Source: an uncultured Clostridia bacterium (lineage in GTDB: Bacteria > Bacillota > Clostridia > TANB77 > CAG-465). From it: 45,902 nt of DNA. The stretch lies in assembly GCA_947632635.1 (NCBI GenBank), contig CANRQA010000006.1:1-45902 (forward strand), given 5' to 3'. How positions within the stretch are numbered: position 1 is the first letter of the stretch; the number at the start of each line of letters is the position of its first letter. Shown piece after piece: positions 43,959 to 45,902 of the stretch. The notes under the pieces are model-generated. The model had not been told where the DNA came from, did not search any database, and worked only from the letters and a program-made list of their open reading frames with translations. The translations under genes and the position numbers were made by a program.

Positions 43959-43988
43959 ATTATACCATAGGTATATTTAAAAAGTAAA
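43959..43988 (-). promoter_or_regulatory. Promoter-like sequence before the DUF2344 gene
   Basis: TATAAT (43959-43964) with a weak TTTACT -35 (43983-43988) at 18 bp on the minus strand, about 25 bp before the GTG. Confidence 0.5.
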
Positions 43989-44260
43989 GGTATTTTTTTA
44001 AATAAAAAAAGTTTACTAAAAATAATACTAAATTTGTTAAAAATTTAACTCTAAAACTCTTATATTAACAAAATTGTACTTCTTATTGTTCTAACTTATA
44101 ACTGTTATTATCACTATTAAATTTATTCTTATTCAATTTTTTTCATATTCTCTTCTACTTATTTTTTAAGTGAAAATTGCTAGTATTAGAGTATCTTTCA
44201 TATTTCTTTAGAAATTTTACATTCTAAATTCTTGTCTTTTTAACTTACAACATCAACTGT
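43989..44260. other. AT-rich intergenic stretch without a recognised gene
   Basis: About 270 bases between the LRR gene stop and the DUF2344 promoter. I see no reading frame with a ribosome site, no tRNA and no clear terminator hairpin. It may serve as the 3' region of the LRR transcript. Confidence 0.5.
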
Positions 44261-45902
44261 TTAAAAGTTTACATTTTCTCCAAATCTTTCTTTTAGCTTT
44301 TCTTTTGAGGTGTCATTTAAATTTACATTTCCAGCTAAATATATACTTGTAGAAGGATCAAGTTCTAGTAATGCAGTTGCATCTATTATTGCATTATTTT
44401 GTAAATACAGTTGTAAATTGTTATTATTTCTTAACGCTTTTAATGACTCTAAATCTTCACTCCATAATTTATTATTATCTAACTTTAGATATGTCAAACT
44501 TCTCAAATTTGAAAAGTTTATATTAGAAAGCTTTTCATGAAAATCATTATTTATAATTACTAATTTATTAAGATTTATAAAGTTTGATATATTTTCAAAA
44601 TTTTGAATATCAGTTTGATTTGCTTCAAATTCAGTTAAATTAGTAAATGTATTTATATCTAATATATCTAAACTAGATTTATTAAATTTTAAACTTGTTA
44701 TTAAATCTTTATTCTCACATTGTTTTAATGTTTCACATTGACTTTTATTTACAGTTAAAGTTATATTATTTTTTAATATATCTTGTATTTGCGATAAGTT
44801 TACATTATTATTTACTCCGGATAATTTTAAAGTATTTAATCTTGTTAAGCTATTTATAGCACTTATATCTGTTAAATTATTATTTTGTAAATCCAAATAT
44901 TCAAGCTTTGCCATACTTCTAAGTATGTTCCTACTTTCCTCATCTTCTAATGTTATTTTATTTTCTGATAGTTCTAAATGGACTAAATTAATTAATCCTT
45001 TTAATGGTTCTAATGTAGTTAAGTTTTGAGAACTTAGCTCTAAATTTTTATAATTGGTAAATAATCCTAACTTATCTATATCTACATTTATTACTCCATT
45101 TCTATCTAATATTTCTCCTATCTTATTTAGTGCTTCTAATCTTTCGCCTGTATAATTTTCCCTATTTCCATCTATATTAGGATTTCCTAATAATTTCAAA
45201 GTCATTAGTCTATCATTTTGACTAAGTGGCGTTATATCACTTATTAAATTGTTTGTCGCATCCAAATATCTCAAATCAGGTAATGTTTTTACAAAATCAA
45301 TTGATTCAATTTTATTATCACTTATATATATATCTTTTAATTTAGTACATTTTCCTATTTCTTCTATATTTTCAAAATTGCATTTATTAGATTTTATATC
45401 TAAAGACTCTAAATTTTTTAATTTACCTAAATTCTTTAAATCTGTTATTCCAGATCTTATAGTAAGACTTATTAAGTTTGGTATATCTTTTAAAATATCT
45501 ATAATTTCATCATAATTAAATTGAGCACCAATTATAGTAAAGTTTTTTAATGATTTTACATTCCTTATATTATCATAATCTTTTACTACAGTTTTATTAT
45601 TGCGTATACGCAAAGTTTCTAGCTTAGTACAATTTTCTATTCCATCTAAATTTTCTAGAATTAATCCATTTATTTCTAACCCCGTTAAATTAGGAAAGAA
45701 TACTAAATCTTCTAGACTTGTTATTGTGGAATCAGTTATTTCAAGATATGTCTGATTTTTCATCCATAAAAATATCATATCTTCTTCTTTTGCACCTGAT
45801 ATTCTTGATACATAATCTCCAAATTCTTTATTCTTAAACCTTATATGTGTCTCATCTTCTAATATCTTCTCATCTACTTTATCTCCATATTCTTTTCCTT
45901 TT
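44261..45902 (-). CDS. Leucine-rich repeat (internalin-type) protein, 5' end outside window
   Basis: The visible 546 residues are open to the right edge; the frame continues through GKEYGDKVDEKILEDE at 45850-45900, so the ATG at 45778 is not the start. At least 17 repeats of about 22 residues are visible, for example NLTGLEINGLILENLDGIEN, LRYLDATNNLISDITPLSQN and LEYLDLQNNNLTDISAIN. Spacing and the I-x-D-I-x-P-L style match internalin repeats. There are two blocks: one before and one after a helical insert with GERLEALNKIGEILDRNG. The C-terminus ends soon after the last repeat, with no LPXTG or membrane anchor. A surface or protein-binding role is typical, but export cannot be judged without the N-terminus. 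Confidence 0.85.
   Translation of the reverse strand, partial: KGKEYGDKVDEKILEDETHIRFKNKEFGDYVSRISGAKEEDMIFLWMKNQTYLEITDSTITSLEDLVFFPNLTGLEINGLILENLDGIENCTKLETLRIRNNKTVVKDYDNIRNVKSLKNFTIIGAQFNYDEIIDILKDIPNLISLTIRSGITDLKNLGKLKNLESLDIKSNKCNFENIEEIGKCTKLKDIYISDNKIESIDFVKTLPDLRYLDATNNLISDITPLSQNDRLMTLKLLGNPNIDGNRENYTGERLEALNKIGEILDRNGVINVDIDKLGLFTNYKNLELSSQNLTTLEPLKGLINLVHLELSENKITLEDEESRNILRSMAKLEYLDLQNNNLTDISAINSLTRLNTLKLSGVNNNVNLSQIQDILKNNITLTVNKSQCETLKQCENKDLITSLKFNKSSLDILDINTFTNLTEFEANQTDIQNFENISNFINLNKLVIINNDFHEKLSNINFSNLRSLTYLKLDNNKLWSEDLESLKALRNNNNLQLYLQNNAIIDATALLELDPSTSIYLAGNVNLNDTSKEKLKERFGENVNF

Noticed and set aside
43273-43980. Open frame of 235 codons on the plus strand
   Set aside because: It is the complement of the well-supported DUF2344 gene, has no ribosome site, and its composition is that of an antisense shadow.

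Overview
The window comes from a strongly AT-rich, endospore-forming member of the Bacillota, most likely a gut-type clostridium. The evidence is consistent Shine-Dalgarno sequences (AGGAGG-like), sigma-A promoters with 17-bp spacers, intrinsic terminators, a SpoIIID regulator, SpoVG, a DUF1540 protein and a PrgI/VirB4 secretion system of the Gram-positive type. Nearly every gene lies on the minus strand; mscL is the one clear exception. The species cannot be named from the sequence alone.

Region 1 (1-5.8 kb) is patchy. It holds the edge of a DUF1016 gene with a probable homopolymer frameshift, a peptide deformylase remnant, tRNA-Arg(TCT), a two-gene module of ryanodine-receptor (RyR) domain proteins (one soluble, one a membrane protein with a nucleotide-binding-like middle), spoIIID, a YkpA/YbiT-type ABC-F ATPase and a small DUF5684 membrane protein. 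mscL (5.8-6.4 kb, plus strand) follows.

Region 2 (6.4-27.0 kb) is the centrepiece: about 20 kb of type IV secretion-like genes. In transcription order, from 26958 downward, it has four VirB2/TrbC-like pilin genes with five pilin domains, a PrgI (VirB3-like) protein, a membrane-anchored TraC-N-like protein, a VirB4 ATPase, a VirB6-like channel split over two genes, two small bitopic proteins, a 3D+CHAP wall hydrolase, another bitopic protein, a very large multi-domain wall hydrolase that is frameshifted near its C-terminus, another bitopic protein and an S1-domain protein. A Replic_Relax-like winged-helix gene follows with its own promoter. No relaxase, VirD4 coupling protein, integrase or att repeat was found, so this does not look like an ordinary intact ICE. 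Two pilin intergenic gaps carry a compact element in which the 3' arm of a terminator holds the -35 box of the next promoter.

Region 3 (27.0-38.1 kb) carries a GT-C glycosyltransferase-like membrane protein, an orphan membrane histidine kinase and a 2467-residue two-module NRPS (C-A-PCP-C-A-PCP-reductase). The NRPS matches the architecture that makes dipeptide aldehydes and pyrazinones in gut clostridia. The kinase start codon lies inside the last codons of the NRPS, so the two are co-transcribed from one good sigma-A promoter.

Region 4 (38.1-45.9 kb) is mostly housekeeping: two bitopic proteins (one with a prepilin-like N-terminus), murD, a DUF1540 protein, a UvrC that ends before the usual helix-hairpin-helix domain, spoVG, a DUF2344 protein, and a leucine-rich-repeat protein that runs off the right edge.
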